Origin: Saccoglossus kowalevskii
Taxonomy: Eukaryota; Hemichordata; Enteropneusta; Harrimaniidae
Direction: 5' to 3'
Assembly: GCF_000003605.2 (NCBI RefSeq)
Contig: NW_003123406.1
Location: 389,982 to 421,250, forward strand
DNA length: 31,269 bases
Under the pieces are notes generated by a model. That model was not told the DNA's origin and did not search any database. It saw only the letters and a program-made list of their open reading frames with translations. How positions within the stretch are numbered: the first letter of the stretch is position 1; each line of letters begins with the position of its first letter. Shown here in pieces: positions 20,671 through 31,020 of the stretch. The position numbers and the translations under genes are program-made.

Positions 20671-21210
20671 GTGTGTGTATATATGAATATATATATAAAG
20701 GTAAATTGCGTATACATATATTTCTATCATATATATATTTATTCATTACAAATTAATAGTATGATGTACAGTTACTTTTCGCCCTATAATTTATTTATTA
20801 TTATTTTTTGTTGACGGGGAACAGACTAGATTAGCTGCAGCTATTTTTCCCCTATACCTATTTCAAATTATATTTTGTACAATACTCTTAGATTTATATG
20901 TGTAACAAATGAAATGGAATCAACACATGTACATATTCACACTCATGTCAATAGTTCCTATCTTTCTTCATCAAACAATGAATGACACCAACACGAGTTG
21001 CATACACAGTAACTTGTTTGAGTTGATCACACTCTCAATATATGTCTGAAATAAGAAGTGTTTTTTCTTCAATATGTCTGCTCTAGGGGGTACTAAATTT
21101 ACATTGCGTCCGCAAAATGGGGTATGGTTTGCCAATGTGCTGCCAGCCCTAGGGGCCTATTATTTTTTTTTGCAAGAACGCACATGGTGTAAGGTTTTAA
21201 TATTGAGTGA
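20671..21210. other. region without a gene
   Basis: AT-rich, turning GC-richer from about 21070. No recognised feature. Confidence 0.4.
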
Positions 21211-21226
21211 CCCCCCGGGGGGGGGG
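21211..21226. repeat. C6G10 self-complementary tract
   Basis: Six C directly followed by ten G, within a GC-richer patch (about 21070-21295) in otherwise AT-rich DNA. A 73-codon frame over it has no motif. The run can form a hairpin or G-rich structure and is prone to sequencing error. Confidence 0.8.
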
Positions 21227-21299
21227 AATCGGCCCGGATTGGACGAGATTGTATTTGTTGATAGCGGTTCAGCATTCACAATACAGATTCAGTGACACC

Positions 21300-23036
21300 A
21301 CCTGTGTTTCTACATGAGCCAATCAGAATGTGATCTTGCTTATAGCTGTGTCACGTAGGCAACTCAGTAGATCATAAACATCTGTTCTTGTTCAAATAAC
21401 AGCATACCCGATAGATTCCAACTGTTCTTCCAGAATTGAAAACAAGTCAATCACATTCATGACAGTTATCACACGGTAATACACACCTTTTTTCACGTGA
21501 TTCCATGCACACTTCTATTTGCAGGGTTTGAGATATGACAAAAACATAATAAAAAAATAGTAAAAGATGCTGACACAGTGCGTGACCATGACACATAGTC
21601 ACTTTAACCACGTTTTTCCCACAGTGAATTAGCATAATTTAGGTGACATTTTAAAAACGCACATGCTGGCCGATTGAGTGTTTACACGTATTCACGCCTG
21701 CTATTGTTCCTGTTATCGCTAGACAAGAACAAAAACGGCAAACTAAAACAAGGTTTACTTATTTTTACATTTTGCGTTCGATCAACCAAACTCCAAAAAT
21801 TGTAAATAATGTGATACATTCAATGATATGCATATTCAAAACAAAAACTTGTAACCTCGTTTTATAACATTGTATCCACATTTCTCAAAGCACTAGATGA
21901 GCAGCCAATTTTTTATTCTACTTTATATACGTGTGACACTTGCGATACGAATGCATGCAATAACAGCTTTTCTTGAAAATACTCATTCGATCAACTGTTT
22001 TTTTATCTCTATCATTTTATGGTAGTAGTGTATCCATAGCACGCGTAAAACACGTACGTCATCGTTGCATTTATGGATTACTTAGCTCCAATAACATTTA
22101 TTATTTACTTCATTTAGAGTATTATTTATATTTATTGTCAACAGTTTTAATGTTAATTATGAATATAAGTAGATATATGACACGTTCTAGACCACATTTA
22201 GTAGTTGAGCCATTCAATTCGCTTTATTCCAACCACCTTTCTCATTTTTCTAGTTTGTCACTCACGCCACAGTGAATTGGGTATATTGATACTAATCGTT
22301 TTGTTGAATAATATATACACATTTCCTTAATTATTACGCCACTATAAGGCAAATCGGTGTTGCGATTGTTATACTATCACTGGATATGTTATTTTTATGC
22401 CCATACAATAGTTGTTCACCCTGTAGTTATCTTTTTAAACCTGCGACTTTGTGATCAAACTTCAACTAATCACATTTCAATATGAAAAGCAGCTACCAAT
22501 GAGCTTTTTCCATTGAAATGTTATTCAAAATAAGTTAAATGAAACTGTACTTTGAAAGTCGTGAAATATATAGAATCTACCTGATTTTTTCGACTAATCC
22601 TAATAATCTTGTTTATAAGGGTGATACATGTCAGATCATTTGCATAAAGGCTAGTCATGTGACATTTTTTTGTAAAGGCATCCTTAATAATTGTATGCAC
22701 GAAATGGCAAACAGGAAATGGAATTGTATTTATCAAGACTGATTGTGATGTTCAGCAAAATACTTCATAGCGAATTTTGAAACTATGAAATTGGTCTCAA
22801 ATGAAATACTTTCATCTTTTCATATACTACGCTGCTGATCAGCACATACAGATGTAATAGACACAGTTGTTAACTAACGAAGTTTTTGCAAATATTACCA
22901 AACATTGTCTATACAGCAATTGATATGCTTCAAAAAACTTTCCATAAATAATAAATATATAAAATAGTGTGTATTGTCTTGTGTTGAAACCTCCATGGAA
23001 ATTTGAATAATTAAAATGATCATACAGTTATGAGAT
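21300..23036. other. intergenic region upstream of the lectin gene
   Basis: No exon or RNA gene was recognised. Frames of 67-100 codons lack domains. TGAGCCAATCAGA near 21316 contains a CCAAT box, but no linked gene start was found. Confidence 0.4.
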
Positions 23037-23050
23037 GTTTTATTAGCAAC
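23037..23050 (+). promoter_or_regulatory. degenerate X-box-like site of the lectin gene
   Basis: GTTTTATTAGCAAC is one mismatch from RTHNYYWTRRNRAC and ends 102 nt before the ATG at 23153. It is in the same place as the X-box-like sites of the two minus-strand exon-1 copies (about 113 and 119 nt before ATG). The AGCAAC half is kept while the left half has drifted. Confidence 0.35.
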
Positions 23051-23117
23051 ACGACGTCATGTAATTAGTTGAGATACACAAGGACATGTAGTTGAAACGT
23101 GCAAAGTTTTTGCGGCA

Positions 23118-23135
23118 GATCAAGCGTACGGAGTG
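23118..23135 (+). promoter_or_regulatory. conserved lectin promoter element
   Basis: GATCAAGCGTACGGAGTG, 17 nt before the ATG. Sixteen of 18 bases match the element at the minus-strand paralogue (7877-7894), while the surrounding leader differs. Probably core promoter or 5' untranslated sequence. Confidence 0.5.
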
Positions 23136-23152
23136 CTGTACTGAGTGCAGTT

Positions 23153-23216
23153 ATGGCATACCTGCTGAGTGTATACGTGTTACTTCTACTACTTGCACAA
23201 TACAATGGGACACACG
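23153..23216 (+). CDS. lectin gene exon 1: signal peptide
   Basis: ATG then AYLLSVYVLLLLLAQYNG, a short polar start and a Leu-rich core, giving secretion. It ends in phase 1 at a GTAAGT donor. The ATG is the first in this frame near the conserved promoter element. Intron 1 (23217-26854) is the longest and starts with a degenerate tetranucleotide repeat (CTGA-type, about 23238-23318). Confidence 0.85.
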
Positions 23217-26200
23217 GTAAGTTTTCATGTGTACATTATGACGGACGGATGGACCGAACGACTGTCTAGCTGAATTACTGTCTGACTGACCGCCTGGCTG
23301 ACGAACTGACTAATGAACGTACACTTTTCCACTGTTCCTCGAGTAAGAATATAAACTACTTATAATGAATGTATTATGTAACACTGGTGTGTTTTATACT
23401 TTCATTGAAGCAATTAGCGGAATTCCCATACAAAAACCCATTTCGGCAATGAAATATTCGTTTCGGAATAAAATAAAATAAAATTTTCACTTCACACTGT
23501 ATTATCTGACGGGATTTAGTTTAGTCATTTACAAGTCTAAAACTGTTGAAGTTCCTTCACTAACTTTTCTCTACTATTCCAAGTTTGAATGGGAAGCGGA
23601 TATTATACTGCAGTGCGTGGTGTGGTGTTTAGAGTCCCCCGAATCATACATCCCAAAACCGATTGGATGTCAATATATTTTGTCTTGTGTGTTAGAGACA
23701 GACTAGTATTGAAAGAATCATTATGCATTTTGGGAAATATTGATCAAACACTGTAAACTCGTTAATACTAGTAGAATTGGAATTTCACTTCATCAGCTTC
23801 CATGGTATCTCATGAATTGCACAAAAAGCCGGGGTTTTTTTTGAACAATATCTAATCGCTCCAGCAAAGAACCCGGTTGCATGTTTGTTGACAAAAATAC
23901 ATCTTGCAGGATTAATTTTTGAAAACATGTAAAATAAATATCAACCCCACGAATCAAACCACGCCGTTACTTAAATTCAACACAGTATTGTGAGTATCAA
24001 TTTGGTACACTCACAAACCACGTTTGAAAACCAGTTTATTTTGCGTGTAGTCTACTAAATATGAGTAATTTGCTCAACAAATATTGTCATGCCAAACAGC
24101 AAATATTATGTCACCACTCGCTTATATGAAGATTAATGTACGCTGGTTATAGTCCCGCTATCGCAACAAACCACCGTACTTAAGACAGTGATTCGTACAT
24201 CACTAATATCAACGGAAATGTTACATAAGTGGTGTCATCTTTGCAATGTGATTTGCATATCCAGTGTGAGGACCTATCAGTAATGTTAATGTTACTGTTT
24301 ATTTTATGTTATTTGATGCGTTAGTTATAGACAGTAATGGTCATTACTTCACTTTCAATGTAGTTAATAATATAACAGCCATAACAGCAATTCATAGATG
24401 ACGCTGTGTAATGAGCTCTACTTCAAAACATTGTCGTCCTTGGAAATAGAAAATGCTATAGCCAGCTTGTAACACAGCTATCAATCGTTTCCATGGTGAC
24501 ACGCAGCTTCATTGTGTTTCATTGTAGAACGACGTAGTAATGATCATTGCTTCACTTTCAATGTAGTTAATAATATAACAGCCATAACAGCAATTAAGAG
24601 ATGACGCTTTGTAACGAGCTCTACTTCAAAGCGTTGTCGTTCTCGTTGTAACACGTCTATCAGTCGTTTCCATGGTGACACGCATCTTCCTTGTGTTTCT
24701 TTGTAGAACGACGTAGTAATCATCATTAACATAAAAATATCTAACTCAATAATGATTACGTCAAAAAGTTGGACGTTAAAATGGAATAAATATGATATCA
24801 ATTTCTTCCAAGATGTCTGGGAAAATATACCGGCACTACAAAATATACAGTTTCTAACTATACCCTCGTTACCAAACAATGGTGTTAAAACATCTATGAA
24901 AGACTGTACATTTTACTGTCAGAATTAATAAGAAATGTACGCTCGATTGATTATATATCTTTAATATAGCTAAGCTGCTTAGATGAGATGACACAACTTA
25001 AAGTGTTATAATAATCATCTCTCACCTTATCAATGCATACATTCGTCGATGTGTAAGGTGTAGAAAAGATTACAGAGGTATTCGTAAATATGTTATTTTG
25101 ATATGTATCATTCTACCAGAAGTATTCTGTTTTAACTTGGCTTCGTCTCAGAATGAAAAGCTAACTTGCAATTCACTTAAAATTTTTAATGATAATAGAC
25201 AATGAAAATATTATAATAGGAAAGATGATTATGTGTGTTTTATGTGTTGTGCATCAAAGCGTAGTAGACCATTAAAAGAGAAAACTCGATTGAGTTGTAA
25301 CACGACTAATTTTATGTTACCTCGGCAGCGACCATGTTGGTGTTTAATATTTACGTCACGTCTCTGGTTTGTTAGCAAGTCATTACAACATCACCTTCTG
25401 GACTTTTTACGGAAATATTTTGGGCCGGATATCTGCACAAGCATTCAGCTTCAAATTGCACTTACTCTTCCGAAAAAATGTTGTTAGAGAATGAACGGAA
25501 GGCTATTCATTGCACTCTTAGAATTACTGCGGAATGTGAGCTCGATGCCAATGCCGTAGTGTCGCCATCGACTAGTTGATTCTATACATTTACGAAAATA
25601 ACTTTCAGATGTAGCAATAATTGTTCCTTGTTGAAATACATTCTGGATATTAGGATAAGATGTTCTATAAAAAGACACATCTGTAATAGCTGAAAAAGAC
25701 TGGTAATTAGCTTTTCTATACTCTAAATTGTGAATCACACTTGTGTCTGCAATGTTAGTGTAGCATTAAACTAATAGCATTTTGATTATAATAGATAATA
25801 ACTTCAGTACAATGGGGAGATGATTATGTGTTTTACGCGTTGTGCATCAACGCCGAGTTGACAGTTTTCAGAGATGTAAGACAACCTATTATATGTTACG
25901 GTGGCAATGGCCATGCTGTTGCTTACTGTAGACAAGCATGACATGGCTTAAATATTATTACATCATACTATTTCATTATACAAAAATATATTGGTTGGGA
26001 TATCAGCTTACATGCATTCTCCACTAGCCGTTTTAAAATTGATGTTAAAATAAGCTTTTTATTTTACTGTTTGAATCATTGCGATATATAAACATGAAAC
26101 CAGTATTTTGATTTCGCTATGTGGAAATAATAAATACTGATTATGCGGTGTATTGATGCTTTGTCACTTTGAGCGCGATGCCGAAGAAAGTCCGTAACCA

Positions 26201-29200
26201 TAAACGACCAGGTGTAGCAATATAAGTTATGCCATATTAGTGCACAGTACAATGCGTAGCTTTCAATTGAATAAGCTTTGGACTTGTGTGTATGGAAACT
26301 TATTTAAAATCAAAAGGTCAAAATATTAACATTTCTTCTTGCATTTCAACAAAATCTCCGGGAATAGCCGAAAATAAACTCTAATTATGTTGTAGACAAC
26401 TTCTTCATAAATTCTGATGATGATCACCTAATTCAGCATGCAGCAGAAATCAATCTGAGGCATACGTCGTATTTGGAAATATGAATAATTTGTTCTAAAT
26501 GTTCCCAAATGTTCACTTGTTGACAGGTCCGAATTAACAAACTATGTGTGGAAAACCTGCGTATTCATACAACGGTAACAAAAACAACATTTGATTTTTC
26601 TGTTCAAACAAACACTAAACAAACGCTCGACTTACAAATTGAAAGTTCAATCTTTTGATATGAGGATATAAAAGAATCATGATAAATTACGTATATATTT
26701 TATAAGACACTTGCTTGGCGCCTTAGTTGAAATAGAGAAATGTTCTGCCAATAATATTATTCCTCAAATCTATAATTTGCATTTATTTTTAACCGCACTG
26801 TCACTGGTAATATTGTTTCGTATTTACATATCACTCATTAAATAATCATTGCAGGTGAGTGTCTCTGTCCCGGTGACTGGAAACAATTTCAATCATCTTG
26901 TTATTGGTTCAGTAACGAAAAGCTATCATGGAGTAGTGCTAAGGAATATTGCGCAAATAGCAGTTCTGTACTCGCTATACCGAATAGTATATACGAACAC
27001 ACGTTTCTGTCTACTACAACACTTTCGGAATTGCCTGGATCCAATGGGCATGTGTGGTTAGGATGTAATGATATTGAAGTGAGTAGAACATGTGAATATT
27101 TGTATTAATTGTTGTGCATGATTGGAGGGACTATTCAAAATTTGTAGCTCATATGTAAGAAGCGACGTTCGTCATACGATACACCATTCACTCTTTGTGA
27201 AAAATTTAGCAGAAATGCAACATTCGAATCAGAAAAAAAATTCATATTAACTTCAAAACTAATTTTATGACCGATGTTCAGCCTTAGTGATGTGAATATC
27301 GATGTTGGAAGGACAATCTGATCTCTGCACAATATCGCGACTGTAGTTGTTTCTCTCTGCTTTGTTTGTTCATGGATTCATCATGGTACATGCATACCAA
27401 AATGGATTGAACCTGAATCAGTATAATTGTCATAACCACCTATGGTGTTGGTCGATAATAACAACACCCACTGCGCAGCTGGTGGTCAGCAACAAGCTTT
27501 AAGGTTATTAAAGTTTAAGGTTGTGGGGCGGAGGACTAGTAACCCATTTATTGAATAACCATGTGTCTGTGAAAATCAAATCACAAGCTAGCATTGGATA
27601 GTTGTTTTGTAACATTATAGACCAACAATGGCATTTTTTAAGCTTAATTAAGTTTACATCTTGGCTGAATTTTGAGTATGATACATAATTGATTACCACA
27701 TACATCTGTCCGAGTGTAAATCGACAATATTTACTAAGTGTGGCATTTGCAGCACTCATTGGTATGTATAACATGACTTTGTACTTAGTGTGCATTTACA
27801 AGATTCATCTGTACTAAATGTGGCATTCATACGATTCATTTGTATTACTTGTGGCATGTAACATTTTCGGTATCTCGCCTCGATGTCACACTTTTATTGG
27901 CGTACTTGAATTCACATACCCCATCAGCAGTACTGGTTTACATCTGAGTGTGTGCATGAACCACGTGTTTGAGAGTGTATATGGTTGCGTGCACCGCCGG
28001 TATCTATAATCCATGTTCCATGTTTTACACCAATACAACACAGCTAATTCATTTATTTATTCAGAATGAAGAGACATGGGTATGCGATGAACAATATGAT
28101 CTGCAATTCCAAAACTGGGCTGTTGGTGAACCAAACGGTTTTTCTGCGGAGAACTGTATGATGTGCGGATCCTCCTGTTATGATTATCCGTGTTCACACG
28201 CTTTCAACTTTATATGTGAAACATTCTGTTATGGTATGTGTTATATTGAATATTTTTTGCATTAATCAATTAATAGTGTTTCAGAGAAAGTAGCTATAAC
28301 GTTTCACACACTAAAATACATTTAATGTATTCTCTCTTGCCACCACAAGTTACACGATGTTGGTGAAGCACTCCATTTGCAAATATTTGTCTGAAAAAAC
28401 GTCTATATAAATTCCAAGTTTCCAGACAAGACAAATTACGCACTTATAAATGAACAGTTGAGTCATATGTTAACTATTCCGAACATACATAAGTGTCAAA
28501 CATTCCGGACTTGGATCCAATAGGGCAGGGTAGAGCGTACATCAAACCTTTTCCCAATAAATAGATCTATGTAGTTTCTTACAATGTTGTACGCAAGAAT
28601 GGCTACAATCAAGTTCCCATAGAGAAGGGCCCCGTAATAACGTCATATGGTTTAACTCACTATACAGCTGCAACTTCTGTAATAACATTAGCAGTACGAA
28701 TATACTGACTGATACTGGAATACGTTAATGTTGATTGCCGTTTTTTGAGTACTATGCTTTATCGGTAAAGTGCTTATAGTGATTCGCCGTTATAGTTTTT
28801 TTTTCATACTTTTCTCCATGGGTAGAAGCACCGATTGTTCTGTTGTAAGAGGAGAAGCATTGTTGCCTTTTATTTCTTGATATGCTTGGATCAGCTCCAT
28901 TGTGTAGCTTGATAAGATTATCACAAAAGAGTTTTATATGAAAACAACTTTGCTTTATCTGCGTGTAATTCCAACAAGAAAAAACAACTTCAGATAACAT
29001 AGACATGAACTTAATTTGAACTATTATATGTACATTTCAAAGACAATATTGTAGTCACATCATATTTGATAAACCATGGGCCGTAGGTAGCGCTGTCGTG
29101 TTCATTTTGTTAAAATGTTGAACACAATATCAGACTAAACAAGTGTAATTATACGAAATATGTTACGTGCACTGCATGACGGGTACATTCTGTGCAGTTC

Positions 29201-31020
29201 ATCAAACTTGTGAAAGTGGGATGAATAACACAACTTCAGCTCTTTATCGAAAGTTTTAAGTAACCTAAGAAAAAATGCACAAGGTGCCACGATATGATAC
29301 CAGAATATAGACCAAGCTTGATTAAAAGCTGGGATAAAGAAAATCCACAAAAAAACACAATAAAAGTTGTACCGGCTGCAAAAAAATTCTAAATATACTC
29401 AGCCATTTCAATCAGAAACTGAATACCTAAACCTTGTATAACATCATTTGTCAATTTCCACAGAACACTGGGATCTCAGTGGACATTGTGATGCAGACGG
29501 ACCTTGCACCAATCAATGTACAGGGCATATGTCATGTGATACTATCTTTTCTAGTAGTGGAAGAGAGGGGCAAATATTATCCTCACAAGAAATCACGATC
29601 ACAGAGTTAACTGACGCTCCCACTAATCTAGCTCAACCATGTGCGATAACACTTAATGGGTACCAATACATCGACCTTAATGATTACGCAGGCACGTGTA
29701 TAGGCTATTCACCGTTCTGTACAGACGGAATGACATTGTCACTGTGGATGAAGTTACACCGTCAAAGTAATGATTGGAGCCAATATATATTCTCATATGG
29801 TATGGCATCATATACAAGCGGAGGAATAGCAGTATATATTTACAAGCACAAACGCTTATATTTTTCTGCACGCACTAGCGGTGGAGTGTGGCCAGTATTG
29901 CACACTGGTTTTAATTATGATGAATGGTTCCATGGTATTTTCACATTGCACATTAACGAAGGAATCAAGATGTACATCGATGGTTTGATGGTGCAACATG
30001 ATTCATCCCCAAAAATCGGAAACATCGGAGACAACCATACACGTATAATACTCGGTGCTGCAATTCAAGATGAACCTGACACCATCAGTGGATCTTTCAG
30101 TGATTTTAGAATTTACTACTCTATGCTAAGTGAATCACATATCGCGGCACTACATGCAGGTGAGTGTGAGAATCCTGCCTTATTCATGCCTCACTGTATA
30201 CTTAGACCACAGAAAACGGATTTAAAATTGTTAGATATACAAACTAAATATCCATTGAGCTATTTATCCAATGTCATACGTTCACAGTTCTCTATTGTTT
30301 TATTTTGCTGTTGAAATGTGCTGAATCATTCTACGTCTAACTACATAAAAACGGCGAATGGGTGTCGCTAATTTGTATCAATTAATTGTAATATCACATC
30401 ACATCCAATCACATTACACAGTACCATGTACCTAGTAAGTTTTCACATTTGACAGAATACGTTAACTATCACACACTTATAGCATATTTGTACGGTATAT
30501 TATAACATATTATCACACTATATTAAAGCGGGAGGGAAGTCACCTGCGCACGCGCGGGAATTGAGTACCAAGCGACGATAACAACACACGCTAAAAACGC
30601 AAAGGCTCGTGGATAGACGCGTGTTTGTAAACAATGACACTCTATGACCATGTGACGCATGCGCAGGTGACGACTTCCCCGCTTTAAAGCATAAACTTCG
30701 CTTATTTACATTGACAATATTCTTTGATCATGGTACACATCTGTGATATACCGGACTATCCTACTAAAAATTAAACCTGTTTTTAGCAGATCATTTTAAG
30801 TACTAAGTGCTATAAGTTACCTGCTCAAAGCATGCAATACACTCAAACTTAACATAAACAAATCTACTAATTCTCTGTGTTGTCGGTCGTATTATTTCAG
30901 GTACAAGCAAATACATCATTAATGAATCGTGCAAAAATGGTGGTACATGTGACGGACATGTTGGTCCGTACAACTGTACATGTACGGGAACTGGTTATGA
31001 GGGGGGGAGCTGTGAAAAAG
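23153..31020 (+). CDS. secreted C-type lectin / laminin-G / EGF protein (5 exons)
   Basis: Joined exons 23153-23216, 26855-27078, 28065-28233, 29464-30159 and 30901-31020 keep one frame (junction phases 1, 0, 1, 1) over about 424 residues. Order: Leu-rich signal peptide (1-20); C-type lectin domain (24-148) with EPN at 118-120; Cys-rich linker (161-177); laminin-G-like jellyroll domain (about 212-384) with CTDGMTLSLWMKL and SFSDFRIYYSMLSESHI; EGF-like repeat (395-422). Lectin domains with EPN typically bind mannose-type sugars with calcium, so an extracellular sugar-binding, perhaps immune or adhesion, role is inferred. No transmembrane segment is seen in the part present. The EGF exon is symmetrical (phase 1-1, 120 nt), so more may follow beyond the window, or the protein stops at 31028. 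No stops or frameshifts occur. Confidence 0.85.
23217..24333. other. intron 1, first part
   Basis: Apart from the degenerate CTGA/CGGA-type tetranucleotide tract at about 23238-23318, nothing recognisable was seen. Confidence 0.45.
24334..24536. repeat. intron 1 tandem repeat, unit 1
   Basis: About 203 bp starting GTAATGGTCATTACTTCAC and ending ACGACGTA. It is followed head-to-tail by a second unit at 24537-24715 and the first few bases of a third. It carries the X-box-like GTTTCCATGGTGAC at 24487-24500. Confidence 0.9.
24487..24500. promoter_or_regulatory. X-box-like site (GTTTCCATGGTGAC), unit 1
   Basis: Matches RTHNYYWTRRNRAC at all positions. Located in intron 1 of the lectin gene, within the tandem repeat. 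Confidence 0.45.
24537..24715. repeat. intron 1 tandem repeat, unit 2
   Basis: About 179 bp. It matches unit 1 closely except for a gap of roughly 23 bp after TTGTCGT and scattered substitutions. The X-box-like 14-mer is unchanged. Confidence 0.9.
24666..24679. promoter_or_regulatory. X-box-like site (GTTTCCATGGTGAC), unit 2
   Basis: Identical 14-mer to 24487-24500. It is identical while nearby bases differ between the two units. Confidence 0.45.
25192..25460. repeat. intron 1 direct duplication, copy 1
   Basis: Diverged copy of 25785-26035. Shared blocks in order: AGATGATTATGTGTKTTT, GTTGTGCATCAA, TATGTTAC, GCGACCATG or GGCCATGCTG, and GGATATC. Confidence 0.6.
25785..26035. repeat. intron 1 direct duplication, copy 2
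   Basis: Diverged copy of 25192-25460, about 590 bp downstream. The 84-codon frame over copy 1 is not kept here, so neither is coding. Confidence 0.6.
26036..26854. other. intron 1, last part
   Basis: No recognised element. It ends with the acceptor ATAATCATTGCAG at 26854. Confidence 0.5.
26855..27078 (+). CDS. lectin gene exon 2: first half of C-type lectin domain
   Basis: Residues 22-96. It begins CLCPGDWKQFQSSCYWF (the two-Cys start of a long-form lectin domain), then SWSSAKEYCANSSSVLAIP (the helix and first conserved disulfide Cys) and VWLGCNDIE, matching the W-[IL]-G-x-N-D core. The extra Cys in LGCND probably pairs with the Cys in TWVCD of exon 3. It starts in phase 1 after TTGCAG and ends in phase 0 at GTGAGT. 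Confidence 0.9.
27079..28064. other. intron 2
   Basis: Begins GTGAGT and ends TTTATTCAG. It holds a degenerate minisatellite at about 27728-27863 with units of 30-31 bp around TGTACTWAGTGTGGCATT. Open frames of 63-95 codons have no motif. Confidence 0.6.
27728..27863. repeat. degenerate 30-31 bp minisatellite in intron 2
   Basis: Successive units begin near 27780, 27810 and 27841 (TGTACTTAGTG, TGTACTAAATG, TGTATTACTTG), each followed by TGGCAT or TGCAT. A more diverged unit lies near 27728. Confidence 0.6.
28065..28233 (+). CDS. lectin gene exon 3: second half of C-type lectin domain with EPN
   Basis: Residues 97-152. It holds ETWVCD, then NWAVGEPNGFSAENC with the EPN sugar/calcium motif and the Glu-Asn that follows, then PCSHAFNFICE closing the fold. 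At the usual WND site the sequence reads C-Y-D, keeping Asp136 but replacing the calcium-binding Asn with Tyr. Extra Cys130 and Cys134 may form a local disulfide. Phase 0 in, phase 1 out (GTATGT). Confidence 0.9.
28234..29463. other. intron 3
   Basis: Begins GTATGT and ends AATTTCCACAG. No repeat or gene was recognised. Minus-strand frames of 71 and 84 codons are without motifs. Confidence 0.6.
29464..30159 (+). CDS. lectin gene exon 4: Cys-rich linker and laminin-G-like domain
   Basis: A single 696-nt exon, residues 153-384. Four Cys in a short stretch (CDADGPCTNQCTGHMSC) follow the lectin domain. Then comes a concanavalin-like jellyroll domain of the LamG/pentraxin type. Diagnostic parts are IDLNDYAG, CTDGMTLSLWMKL, a central W-F-H-G strand, MYIDGLMV, IILGAA and the closing SDFRIYYSMLSESHIAAL. 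The long uninterrupted frame in AT-rich DNA supports selection on the protein. Phase 1 to phase 1, with AG acceptor CCACAG and donor GTGAGT. Confidence 0.9.
30160..30900. other. intron 4
   Basis: Begins GTGAGT and ends ATTATTTCAG. It contains the TTAA-flanked MITE at 30527-30683. The exon 4 frame stays open into the intron to a stop at 30312-30314, so intron retention would add about 50 residues. Confidence 0.6.
30527..30683. mobile_element. TTAA-flanked MITE, 157 bp
   Basis: It starts AGCGGGAGGGAAGTCACC and ends with the inverted GGTGACGACTTCCCCGCT. The inverted repeats continue into TGCGCAYGCG, with a few gaps. TTAA lies on both sides (30523-30526 and 30684-30687), the target site of piggyBac-type transposons. 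It is much GC-richer than the intron around it and has no coding capacity. Confidence 0.65.
30901..31020 (+). CDS. lectin gene exon 5: EGF-like repeat
   Basis: 120 nt, phase 1 at both ends, the classic shuffled-module layout. It codes for an EGF-like core: CKNGGTC, then YNCTC, then GYEGGSC, giving five Cys. The usual first Cys of the six is absent. It ends AAAG followed by GTTTGT, a passable donor. Without splicing here the frame adds Gly-Leu and stops at TAG 31026-31028, so this could also be the last coding exon. Confidence 0.75.

Noticed and set aside
20496-20756. Frames encoding poly-Leu, poly-Ile or poly-Asn proteins
   Set aside because: They are the TTA microsatellite read in different frames.
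25233-25487. 84-codon Cys-rich plus-strand frame in intron 1
   Set aside because: The duplicated copy at 25785-26035 has stops and shifts in this frame, so it is not under coding constraint.
29677-29871. 64-codon minus-strand frame
   Set aside because: Antisense shadow of the laminin-G exon, which has clear domain motifs on the plus strand.
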